From CAZPDM01 sp964585305 (GTDB lineage Bacteria > Planctomycetota > Uabimicrobiia > Uabimicrobiales > JABWCH01): a stretch of DNA of 38,384 nucleotides. The notes beneath the pieces were generated by a model. It saw only the letters and a list, made by a program, of their open reading frames with translations. It made no database searches and was not told the DNA's origin. The position numbers and the translations under genes are program-made. Location: assembly GCA_964585305.1 (NCBI GenBank), contig CAZPDM010000035.1:1-38384 (forward strand), written 5' to 3'. Each line of letters starts with the position of its first letter. Position 1 is the first letter of the stretch. Positions 1 through 8,446 of this stretch are shown here, in pieces.

Positions 1-4
1 GCGG

Positions 5-28
5 CCTTTGATTGTACTCAATCAAAGG
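5..28. terminator. Perfect stem-loop at left edge, possible terminator
   Basis: A 10-bp perfect stem (5-14 with 19-28) closes a 4-base TACT loop. The upstream gene lies outside the window, so this may be its terminator. No run of T follows the stem, so a Rho-independent role is uncertain. Confidence 0.4.
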
Positions 29-51
29 TTAAGCAACAAAGTATTTTCCAT
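21..51 (+). repeat. Short dispersed repeat, copy 1
   Basis: This stretch matches 17514-17543 over about 30 bases with two substitutions and one single-base gap; the shared core is AACAAAGTATTTTC. It overlaps the right arm of the stem-loop and lies just upstream of the membrane-protein gene at 79. The other copy lies between the YbjN-like gene and nadD. The function is unknown. It could be a small interspersed repeat or a regulatory site; with two copies only, chance is possible but not likely at this length. Confidence 0.45.
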
Positions 52-78
52 AAAATAGTAGAAAGGCTACCAAAAAAT

Positions 79-1080
79 ATGGCAGCAGAAAATATTCAGA
101 AGTTATTAACATTGATCCTCCAAAATCAAGAAAATAAAGAACAATGGCTACAAGACCCTGTAAAAAAAACAAAAGAATGGTCTTTAGAAATTGATGCTAC
201 AACACTTGAAATTATTCGAGATACAATAAAATTAGAAAGTCGGGAAAATCTGACTTTTCAAGAACTTCAACAAGCAAGGCAAAAAAGTATTGCAAAAATT
301 CAAGAAGCTACTAAGCATAGTCTTTGGACATTTTATGCAATGTTGGTAATGCATATTTTTGCATTCTTAGCAGGTTTTTTGATGCTACTTACTGGTTTAT
401 ATGCGTGTTTAGGTACTCCTACTGCAATAGGCTATTTATTGTTGATTGCTGGAGCTGCGGAAATCATATATTTTCTGATTGCAAAACCAATCAATACCTT
501 GCACCAAACAATTGGTAACATGGTGCAAATTGAAGTTGCTCTTGGCGGATGGTTTCAAGAAATGACGTTATGGCAGCCAGTTATCTTTTCTAATAAATTG
601 GAAGAAAAACAAAGTGTATCTCAAGCCATGAGAGATTCCACGAAATGGACGATCATGATGATTGAAGATTATTGTGGTTCTAAAGAGATATTTAGCTCTA
701 TTCCTTTTGTTAATAACGAATCTCAAGGTTATAAATTTTCTGATTGGTTTCAAAAAATATCTGCATCTATAAAAAAATTATCTAAAAAAACAACTCCAAT
801 ACCCGCAACAATTCCGGCAACAGCAGTTGCTGTACCAGCAGTAACTTCCACTTCCACAACTCCAGCACCCGCAACAACAGTAGCCCCAGCAGTAGTTTCG
901 GCTTCTACAACTCCAGTTTCTACATTGGCAGCAACTTCAGCTTCTACAACAACTCCAGTAACATCGAACGGAGCTACATTAGCAACACCTACAACTCCTG
1001 CACAAACAACACAGCCAATAAGTGCTGTACCCAATTCTACAACACCAACAGAAACATCTAATCCCTCTGAAAAGAGATAG
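79..1080 (+). CDS. Two-helix membrane protein with Thr/Ala/Pro-rich tail
   Basis: I do not recognise a named family with certainty. Residues 1-80 are polar and helical. Residues about 84-140 hold two hydrophobic membrane segments separated by a short turn, followed by an amphipathic stretch to about residue 235. From about residue 245 to the end (333) the protein is low-complexity and made almost only of Thr, Ala, Pro, Val and Ser, as in a flexible linker or surface tail. The helix-ARQ-two-TM pattern resembles the cyanobacterial TRADD-N-associated two-TM domain found in bacterial conflict proteins. The first 45 residues (QWLQDP...) also loosely resemble NHLP/Nif11-type leader segments. Both are weak visual matches. 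The start is the ATG at 79, with AAAGG 12 bases upstream. It converges on the NRPS and shares a bidirectional terminator with it. Confidence 0.75.
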   Translation: MAAENIQKLLTLILQNQENKEQWLQDPVKKTKEWSLEIDATTLEIIRDTIKLESRENLTFQELQQARQKSIAKIQEATKHSLWTFYAMLVMHIFAFLAGFLMLLTGLYACLGTPTAIGYLLLIAGAAEIIYFLIAKPINTLHQTIGNMVQIEVALGGWFQEMTLWQPVIFSNKLEEKQSVSQAMRDSTKWTIMMIEDYCGSKEIFSSIPFVNNESQGYKFSDWFQKISASIKKLSKKTTPIPATIPATAVAVPAVTSTSTTPAPATTVAPAVVSASTTPVSTLAATSASTTTPVTSNGATLATPTTPAQTTQPISAVPNSTTPTETSNPSEKR

Positions 1081-1112
1081 GCAAACAACATTATTTGGTT
1101 AAGTGTGTGGTT

Positions 1113-1157
1113 AAAAAAACAAAAGGCTTGCAGATCTGCAAGCCTTTTGTTTTTTTA
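1113..1157. terminator. Bidirectional Rho-independent terminator
   Basis: A perfect 30-base palindrome at 1120-1149 (15 bp per arm, arm core AAGGCTTGCAGA) is flanked by an A run on the left and a T run on the right, so it reads as a terminator on both strands. It sits between the convergent membrane-protein gene and the NRPS gene and probably ends both transcripts. Confidence 0.9.
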
Positions 1158-1163
1158 TCGAGT

Positions 1164-4100
1164 TTATAAGGGAAAAATTTTTGTTTCAAAAAAAGTGGAA
1201 ATATTTTGTACGTAAGGATGCTTTAGTAAAGTAAAATGATCGCCGCCAATTTCTTGGATTTCTAATTGGGAAGAATATTTTTTCCATCCTGATAATATGT
1301 TTTTTTCTTTAGAAATCTCATTTTGTTGATTGCTTTCTTTGCTAATTTTTGAGTCTGTTGTGTGCAAAAGATATACTTTTCCTGTATATGGTTGGGGATG
1401 GTAGTTAAAAAATATTTTCTCATTATATTGAAATGTTTGAAGCCATAATTCCGCAATTTCAATAGTAATGTCATTTGGGAGGGTTTGTTGCGTTTTTCCT
1501 AAAGATAAAATCTTTTCTATACGTTCTGTGGGAGAAAGTGATTGGAGTGTTTCTGGAGATATGCTAATTTGAAAATTTCGTGCCAATTTCGATAATCTTT
1601 GGCAAGGATCTGCTATTTCAGGAGTATAGAAATTTTCTGGGGGCATACTATCTAATAAGATAACAGAGTGTATATTTTCTGATTTTGCTTGTTGAGCCAT
1701 TTCAAAAGCAACACATCCACCAAATGACCATCCTAAAAGAATATACGGGCCAGGAACATTTTTTAAAATTTCCCAATATTGTTGAGCCAATTCTTCAATA
1801 TTTTTATAGAAAAATTTTTCTGCTGAATTTTTATTTTGTTTATTCAAAGTAGGGCATTGTAAGAGTGCAAAAGGGTATTTTTTTAGAAGCATAACTAATT
1901 CTAAATATGAGTAGCAATGGCCGCCTGCTGCGGGAATTGCAACGATGTATGGATACTTGGATGATTTTTCCAAAGAAGGAATTTGAATAAGAGATTCAAA
2001 ATTTTGAGATGTTTTTGAACGTAATATTTCTGCGACTTCTGTAATACTATTATGTTGTATAAAATCAGCTAAAGAAATAGACTGTTTAAACTCTTGTTGT
2101 ATTTTTAATATTAAGCGAGCAATTTGAAGAGAATCTCCTCCTATGTTAAAAAAGCTGTCGTATAGTCCAAAGCTTTTTTGGGGCAATATACTTTGCCATA
2201 TTTCAAAAAGTCGCCATTCTATAATATCTCGAGGAAATATATTTTTATCTGTTTCTTCTGTATTATAAGATTTTTTTGCTTCTGAAATGCTAATTTTTTG
2301 AGAATTGTTGTGATATGCTTTATCATTTTTTTCTTTTAGCTTACTGTTTGCTATTTGGAGATCACATAGTTGGGTATAAGCATCATAACAAATCTTACTT
2401 AGAATAGTTTCAAAATTCATCAAGAATTGCTTGATTGTATGACTTTGAAAAATATCACTATTATATTCTATAACTCCACAAATTTTTTCTTTTTCCTGCC
2501 ACATTCCTAGTAAAATGTCAAATCTGGAACGTTGTGGTTGGAAATTTAATGATTGCAAAGTAATGCCAGGAATTTTTATTTCCGGAAAAATATTAGGCTG
2601 CCAGGAAAACATAACTTGAAAAAGTGGAGTGCGACTCCAATCACGATGATAATTGAGTTTTTGAATAATCATTTCTAATGGGACATCTTTATTTTGATAA
2701 GCGTCTAAAATAGTTTTTTTCATGTTTTCTACAATTTGATGTAATGTAAAATTATATGAAATTTGATTGCGGATTACTAGTGTATTTACAAAGCAACCTA
2801 TTACATCTTCAAATCCTTGTGGCCGATCTTGGATCGGCATTCCGATAGCTATATCTGTCTGACCTGTTGTGTGGCATAACAAAATTTGAAACGCGGACAT
2901 TCCAAGCATAAACATTGTTACACCAAAATTTTGGCAAGTATGTTGCATTTCTTTAAAAAGATCGAACGAAAAGTTAAGACTATTTCCGTGATAACTGAAA
3001 ACAGTAGGACGTTCTGCATCAGTAGGAATATCAAGCATTGGTAATTTTGCTAACTTTTCTTGCCAATATTGTAATTGAGATTCAAGTTCGACTTCTGAAA
3101 AATATTGTCTTTGCCATGCAGCAAAATCTCTATAATGCCAGGGTAGCTCTGGCCAATATAACTCATCTTTTAAAATACGCTGATAATTTATACTGAGTTC
3201 ATTTAATAAAATTGGAAGAGAACCATCGCAAGCAATGTGGTGTGTTACAAGCAATGCCCAATATTCTTTGTCTGCTATTTCCCATATTCTAACACGTAAT
3301 AATATATCTTGAGTAAAGTCAAAAGGTTTTTGAAAAAAGTTAATCATCTGCAAATAAGCATTTTGCTCTGCTTCTTCTCGTGGCAAATGAGTAAATGAAA
3401 TTCTTACAAGCTGGAAATCATTTCGTAATTCTTGGACGATTTGTTTTTGTTCGTTGTTTTCTACAACTATTGATGTTCGTAAACTTATTTGACGTAAGAT
3501 AATTTGTTGCAAACTTTGCTCTAGTACATTTAATTGCAACAAACCTTTCAGTCGGATAGCAATTGGTATATTGTACGCAAAATTTTTAGATTCTAAATTG
3601 GACAGATACCAGAATCTTTCTTGCCCATAAGATAAGGGTAATGGCTTCTTAATATCTTGATGATGTATAGCGGCAGGAAGTTTATTTTCATTTCTAAATT
3701 GTAGTTTTTCTAAAAATCGTGCAAAATCTGTAAGAATAGGATAGTCAAAAATATGATGGACTTTTATATTAAGCCCTAATATTTGTTGCAAATATGCAAT
3801 AACTTGAATCGCTAGTAGAGAATGACCACCTATTTCAAAAAAATTGCTTTTAATTGAAAGTTGAGTATATGGTAAAAATTTTTTCCAAGTTAGCGATACA
3901 ATTTCTTCCCAAGGATTTGTTGAAAGTTCAATTGATAAAGATTCTGAAGAAATAGAAGAAAGCGTAGTTTGTGGCAAAGGCAATGCTTTTCGATCAAGTT
4001 TTCCATTTGAAGTTACAGGAAGTTTTTCTAAAAAAATAAAATGGCTAGGGATCATGTAAGAAGGTAATAGTTCTTGTAAAAAAATGCGAATTTGAGAAGA

Positions 4101-7022
4101 AGATATTTTTATTTTGTTAGATTCTGCTTGTACATTTTTTTTAGGCAATATATATGCAATTAATATTTTTTCATGGAGGTTTTCCTCATGTGCAATTACT
4201 GCACAATCTTGAATATCCGGATGTTGAGCCAAGGTTGATTGAACTTCTGCCAATTCAATTCTAAAACCACGTATTTTAACTTGTTGATCGCGACGCCCTA
4301 AAAATTCTATTGTTCCATCTTGCCAAAACTTGGCATAATCGCCTGTCGCATACATACGGGCATTTGGATCTGTTGTAAATTTGTCTGGAAAAAATTTATT
4401 AGCTGTTAATATTGGATCGTTACTATATCCTATTGCTAAACAATTTCCTCCAATATATAAGTTCCCAGAAACTCCAATTGGACAGGGTTGCATGTCTTCA
4501 TCTAAAATATAATAGCGAGAATTGCTAATTGGCCAACCATAAGGAATAGATGCCCATTTAGTTTCTACTTTTTCAATAGGATAGTAGTTGGACCAAATTG
4601 TTGCCTCTGTAGCACCACCCAAGCTAATAATTTTTGTTAAAGGAAATTTTTTAAGAATACTCTCTGGCATTTTTACAGGAATCCAATCGCCACTTAAAAA
4701 AACTAAACGTAATTTTTGTTGACAATTTTCTGGTAAAAATGGCAATATTTGCTGAAGTGCTGCAGGAGCAGAATCCCAAAAAGTAATTGGCTCATACGCC
4801 AGTATATAAGCTAATTGGTTTGGATCTTGCAATTCAGATTTATTAGCTATGCGAATTGTTCCACCTGTTGCTAAAATTCCAAAAATATCATAGACAGATA
4901 AGTCAAAACAAAGAGAAGTTACCCAAAGTAATTGATCATCAGTAGAAACTTGAAATTTTTCATTTACCCAATTTAAAGTATTGATGACTGTTTGGTGATT
5001 TACCATAACTCCTTTAGGAGTTCCAGTGGAACCTGATGTAAAAATAATATAGGCAATTGCTTCTTGTGGAATATAGACTTGTGGAGTAGTTTTGGGATAT
5101 TCTTTCCAATCTTGTGGAAAAATATATCTAAAATTATTTTTTTTATGATTATATAAAGGGTTTTCTAAACAAAATTTTTCATCTGTAATGGAAGGATTAT
5201 CTATCAGAATAATATATTCTAAATTTGGTAACTCTTGTATAAAATTTTGTAAAACAGATAAATTTTTAGTGTCAGTTATGATATAACGAATTTTTAATGA
5301 TTCTAGTAGCCATTGGATTCGGGTTTTAGGATAGCTTGTTTCCATAGGAAGATACGCCATCCCTGCTTTTATAATTGATAAAACTGCCAAGATCATTTCT
5401 AGCGTACGTTCCATATAAACAGCGACAAATGGTTGTGTGCTGACGCTTGTTCTTTTTATGTCCAATAATTTATATGCCAAAGAATTAGAAGTTTCATGCA
5501 CTTCTTGATATGTTAAAGAAATTTTTTTTGTACGAAGAGCAATATTTTTAGGATATTTTTCTTTGGCAGTTTCTAAAAGCTCAGAAATATTATATGTAGA
5601 TTGTCGTTGTTTTGTAGAATTCCACTCATGTACTATTTTTTCGTACTCATTTTGGGACAAACAAGAAACGTCTGAAATTTTGCAACAAGGATTTTGTAAA
5701 ATATATTCTAATATATTATTATAATGATTGAGTATTTGGCTAATTGTATCAGAGTTAAATAAATTAGTGTTATATTCTAGTGTTATATTTATATTTTTCT
5801 CATATTCTTCAACAAACATACTTAGATCAAATTTAGAAGTATTGCTAGAAAGAGGAAAGGGCAGGATTTCTAACTGTGGAATTTTAATTATAGTATTACG
5901 ATAAAAATTTTGGACAGAAAATAATACTTGAAAAATTGGAGTTCTGTTTAAACTTCGCTCAGGAGATAATTCTTGTACAAGTTTTTCAAAAGGAAGATTT
6001 GCATGATCATAGCTTTCTAATGCAGTCTGTCGAATTTGTTGCAAAAATTCAAGAAATGTTGATTCTAGTGGAATTTGAGTTCGTAATGCTAGTGTATTTA
6101 CAAAAAAACCAATTAAAGATTGTATTTGCTCCTGCGTACGTCCAAGAATAGGAGTCCCAATAATAATATCTCTTTGCCCTGTATAACGCATAAGTAAAAT
6201 TTTAAAAATTGCTAGCATAATCATAAAAAGCGTTAATTTTTCTTTATGACATAATTCTTTTAAGTTTGAATAATTTGTTGATGATAATTTAATAGTTTGG
6301 TTATTTCCTTCAAATGTAAGTTCATGGCTTTTAGCGTAATTATATGGTAATTCCAAAATAGGCAACTCACCAGATAATTTTTCTTTCCAATATACTAACT
6401 CTTGTTGCAAATTTTCGAGTTTAAAATATTCACGTTGCCATGCTGCATAATCATAATATTGAATACTTAATTCTGGTAATTGAGGAGTACGCTGGGTAAG
6501 AATAGCGTGATAATATTCTAATAATTCTCGTAAAAATATACTTAATGACCATCCGTCAGAAATAATATGATGAAAGGTTAATACTATAATAGAGCTTTCT
6601 ATATCTTGTTTAGGCAATTTTATCCAAAGAATGCGAAATAAAGGTCCATTTATAAGATCAAAAGATTTACGAATTTCATTTTTTGCTGTTATTTTAGCCT
6701 TTTCCTCAGCTTCTGCAATAGAATCATTTTGGTAATCTATAATTTGTAACGGGAGGTTTATTGTTCGTAAAATTACTTGTATAGGAAGATTATTTTGTTT
6801 TCTAAATATAGTTCTCAAACTAGCATGACGTTGGATCATTTGTTGAATAGCCCAGGATAATTTAGAGACTTCTAGTGTTCCATAGATTTTAAAAGCAGTA
6901 TGAATATGATATGCAGGGATATTTCCATACCATTCTTGAATAAACCAAAGACGTTCCTGGCTAAAGGTGCAAGGAAATTCTCGAATATTGTTTGGCTGCT
7001 GTGAAATAATTATATGTGGCAT
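1164..7022 (-). CDS. Nonribosomal peptide synthetase, C-A-T-C-T-TE
   Basis: A multidomain peptide synthetase of 1952 residues. Domains in order: condensation (HHIISDG near residue 151); adenylation about 470-1010 (FTSGSTGTPKG near 660, MYATGDYAKF, RDQQVKIRGFRIELAEV, NGKLDRKALP); carrier (GGHSLL, Ser near 1064); second condensation (HHIACDG near 1260); second carrier (GGDSLQ near 1628); thioesterase (GWSFGG near 1764, GDHF near 1926). The second module has no adenylation domain, only a linker of about 75 residues. By eye the specificity residues read D-L-Y-D-F-S-L-I-W-K, closest to the Cys-type code DLYNLSLIWK. I chose the ATG at 7022 because AGAGGAAAT precedes it; the in-frame TTG at 7064 has no ribosome site. 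No phosphopantetheinyl transferase, tailoring or export gene is adjacent, although one is needed to activate the carriers. It is divergent from the kinase gene. Confidence 0.93.
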   Translation of the reverse strand: MPHIIISQQPNNIREFPCTFSQERLWFIQEWYGNIPAYHIHTAFKIYGTLEVSKLSWAIQQMIQRHASLRTIFRKQNNLPIQVILRTINLPLQIIDYQNDSIAEAEEKAKITAKNEIRKSFDLINGPLFRILWIKLPKQDIESSIIVLTFHHIISDGWSLSIFLRELLEYYHAILTQRTPQLPELSIQYYDYAAWQREYFKLENLQQELVYWKEKLSGELPILELPYNYAKSHELTFEGNNQTIKLSSTNYSNLKELCHKEKLTLFMIMLAIFKILLMRYTGQRDIIIGTPILGRTQEQIQSLIGFFVNTLALRTQIPLESTFLEFLQQIRQTALESYDHANLPFEKLVQELSPERSLNRTPIFQVLFSVQNFYRNTIIKIPQLEILPFPLSSNTSKFDLSMFVEEYEKNINITLEYNTNLFNSDTISQILNHYNNILEYILQNPCCKISDVSCLSQNEYEKIVHEWNSTKQRQSTYNISELLETAKEKYPKNIALRTKKISLTYQEVHETSNSLAYKLLDIKRTSVSTQPFVAVYMERTLEMILAVLSIIKAGMAYLPMETSYPKTRIQWLLESLKIRYIITDTKNLSVLQNFIQELPNLEYIILIDNPSITDEKFCLENPLYNHKKNNFRYIFPQDWKEYPKTTPQVYIPQEAIAYIIFTSGSTGTPKGVMVNHQTVINTLNWVNEKFQVSTDDQLLWVTSLCFDLSVYDIFGILATGGTIRIANKSELQDPNQLAYILAYEPITFWDSAPAALQQILPFLPENCQQKLRLVFLSGDWIPVKMPESILKKFPLTKIISLGGATEATIWSNYYPIEKVETKWASIPYGWPISNSRYYILDEDMQPCPIGVSGNLYIGGNCLAIGYSNDPILTANKFFPDKFTTDPNARMYATGDYAKFWQDGTIEFLGRRDQQVKIRGFRIELAEVQSTLAQHPDIQDCAVIAHEENLHEKILIAYILPKKNVQAESNKIKISSSQIRIFLQELLPSYMIPSHFIFLEKLPVTSNGKLDRKALPLPQTTLSSISSESLSIELSTNPWEEIVSLTWKKFLPYTQLSIKSNFFEIGGHSLLAIQVIAYLQQILGLNIKVHHIFDYPILTDFARFLEKLQFRNENKLPAAIHHQDIKKPLPLSYGQERFWYLSNLESKNFAYNIPIAIRLKGLLQLNVLEQSLQQIILRQISLRTSIVVENNEQKQIVQELRNDFQLVRISFTHLPREEAEQNAYLQMINFFQKPFDFTQDILLRVRIWEIADKEYWALLVTHHIACDGSLPILLNELSINYQRILKDELYWPELPWHYRDFAAWQRQYFSEVELESQLQYWQEKLAKLPMLDIPTDAERPTVFSYHGNSLNFSFDLFKEMQHTCQNFGVTMFMLGMSAFQILLCHTTGQTDIAIGMPIQDRPQGFEDVIGCFVNTLVIRNQISYNFTLHQIVENMKKTILDAYQNKDVPLEMIIQKLNYHRDWSRTPLFQVMFSWQPNIFPEIKIPGITLQSLNFQPQRSRFDILLGMWQEKEKICGVIEYNSDIFQSHTIKQFLMNFETILSKICYDAYTQLCDLQIANSKLKEKNDKAYHNNSQKISISEAKKSYNTEETDKNIFPRDIIEWRLFEIWQSILPQKSFGLYDSFFNIGGDSLQIARLILKIQQEFKQSISLADFIQHNSITEVAEILRSKTSQNFESLIQIPSLEKSSKYPYIVAIPAAGGHCYSYLELVMLLKKYPFALLQCPTLNKQNKNSAEKFFYKNIEELAQQYWEILKNVPGPYILLGWSFGGCVAFEMAQQAKSENIHSVILLDSMPPENFYTPEIADPCQRLSKLARNFQISISPETLQSLSPTERIEKILSLGKTQQTLPNDITIEIAELWLQTFQYNEKIFFNYHPQPYTGKVYLLHTTDSKISKESNQQNEISKEKNILSGWKKYSSQLEIQEIGGDHFTLLKHPYVQNISTFFETKIFPL

Positions 7023-7091
7023 ATTTCCTCTTTTCAGAAGGTGAAAATATTTTTTTAGAATCAATAAATTAAATATTATTTTTCTTTTTCT

Positions 7092-7120
7092 TTGAAAAAA
7101 AGAATGCTATTTATTACAAT
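7092..7120 (+). promoter_or_regulatory. Sigma70-type promoter for the kinase operon
   Basis: TTGAAA (7092-7097), a 17-base spacer and TACAAT (7115-7120) lie 54 bases ahead of the kinase start. The boxes and spacing are near consensus. The site lies in the divergent region shared with the NRPS gene. Confidence 0.6.
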
Positions 7121-7173
7121 AACATTAGGTTGAAAAGCAACTTGCTATTTTCTTCTATAAGAAAGGCGTATCT

Positions 7174-8400
7174 ATGGATGCCATGGATCTTTTGAGAACA
7201 AGTTGGCAGGCAAGCATTGGAATGCGACTTGGAAATCGGTATCGCATCATCCAAGATTTAGGCCAAGGCGAAATGGCAAAAGTTTTTTTATCCCATGATG
7301 AAAAATTAAATATTCCTATTGCATTAAAAATGATGCGGCCTGATTTAGCTGCGGATGAACGTGCTCTCAAAGCAATTATAAACGGAGCTAAGTTGGCAAT
7401 ACAATTAGATCATCCTAATATTGTTCGTTTGTATAATTTAGAAACTTTTGAAAATGTGCCATTTTTAGCAATGGAATATATTACTGGCCCAACTCTTGAT
7501 ACTATCTTGGTAAAGAGAGAAAAAGTTACAATAGAAGAATGCACGCTTATTTTAAAAAATCTTATACCCGCATTAGATTATTCCCATGAACAAAATATTT
7601 TACATTGTGATTTAAAACCTAGCAATATTTTTTTGCATATTCAAGCTACTGATATTTGGGAACGTCAAGGAAAAGAATTGCTCATGCGAAATTTAACACA
7701 ATGGCCAAATTTTACAACTAAAATTGGAGATTTTGGTATTGCAAGACAAATAAGAGATTTTTTATCTCGGACGTTACGAATAGATTCATACAGAACATTA
7801 GTTTATATGTCTCCGGAGCAATTAGTTGGTAGAAAATTAACCTTTGCTTCTGACATTTATAGTTTAGGTGTTGTTCTTTATGAAATGCTTTCTGGACATC
7901 CGCCATTTTATACAGGAGCTTTAGAACATCAGATATTACATGTTCCTCCAGAGCCAATTGAAAATCTACCAGAGCCATATCAAAAAATTATTTTGTGTTG
8001 TTTAGAAAAAAATCCTGAACAAAGATATAAAAAGGCTGTAGATATTATAGAAGATTGGCAAGCAAAGCCTGAAAAAATAATAATTTTTGACGATGAAAAT
8101 AAAACAAATGTTTTACAACAAATAGTTCCTTCTCTTTCTGCCTCTATAGAATCAATATCAAATGAAATTGAACGATTAAAAATAGAGTTAGCAGAAGAAA
8201 AACGTCAAGTAGCATTAGCAGAGCAACAAAAAAAAGAATTAGAGCTTGTATATCTTAAAGAAGAACTAGCAAAGGAAAAGAAAAAAAGAAAAGAACTTAG
8301 CATACAAAAAAAAGAGAATAATAAGATATATAGTTTTTTCTTGATATTAGCCATATTATTAACAGTGATATTTTATTTTTTACTTAAGGTATGGAAATAA
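7174..8400 (+). CDS. Membrane-anchored Ser/Thr protein kinase (HCD type)
   Basis: A Hanks-type (PknB-like) protein kinase. The glycine loop LGQGEMAKV lies at 29-37, the ATP-binding Lys is K52 (IALK), the catalytic loop HCDLKPSN starts at H144, the DFG Asp is D186, and MSPEQ replaces APE. The Arg of the usual HRD is Cys, so this is a non-RD kinase that may not need activation-loop phosphorylation in the ordinary way. The kinase domain ends near 290. A charged coiled coil follows (about 320-380), then one C-terminal membrane helix, so the kinase probably faces the cytoplasm as a tail-anchored protein. The start at 7174 has AAAGG seven bases upstream. The lipoprotein gene follows after 46 bases and is probably in the same operon. 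Confidence 0.93.
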   Translation: MDAMDLLRTSWQASIGMRLGNRYRIIQDLGQGEMAKVFLSHDEKLNIPIALKMMRPDLAADERALKAIINGAKLAIQLDHPNIVRLYNLETFENVPFLAMEYITGPTLDTILVKREKVTIEECTLILKNLIPALDYSHEQNILHCDLKPSNIFLHIQATDIWERQGKELLMRNLTQWPNFTTKIGDFGIARQIRDFLSRTLRIDSYRTLVYMSPEQLVGRKLTFASDIYSLGVVLYEMLSGHPPFYTGALEHQILHVPPEPIENLPEPYQKIILCCLEKNPEQRYKKAVDIIEDWQAKPEKIIIFDDENKTNVLQQIVPSLSASIESISNEIERLKIELAEEKRQVALAEQQKKELELVYLKEELAKEKKKRKELSIQKKENNKIYSFFLILAILLTVIFYFLLKVWK

Positions 8401-8446
8401 TTATTTTTGAGCAAAATAAGAAATTTTTAATACAGGAGATTAAGAT

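Noticed and set aside
750..1091. 113-residue minus-strand frame rich in Val, Ala and Gly
   Set aside because: It is the shadow of the Thr/Ala/Pro-rich tail of the plus-strand gene, without a ribosome site or any family feature.
7023..7064. Upstream TTG start for the NRPS
   Set aside because: It has no ribosome site, while the ATG at 7022 follows AGAGGAAAT, and condensation domains normally start near there.
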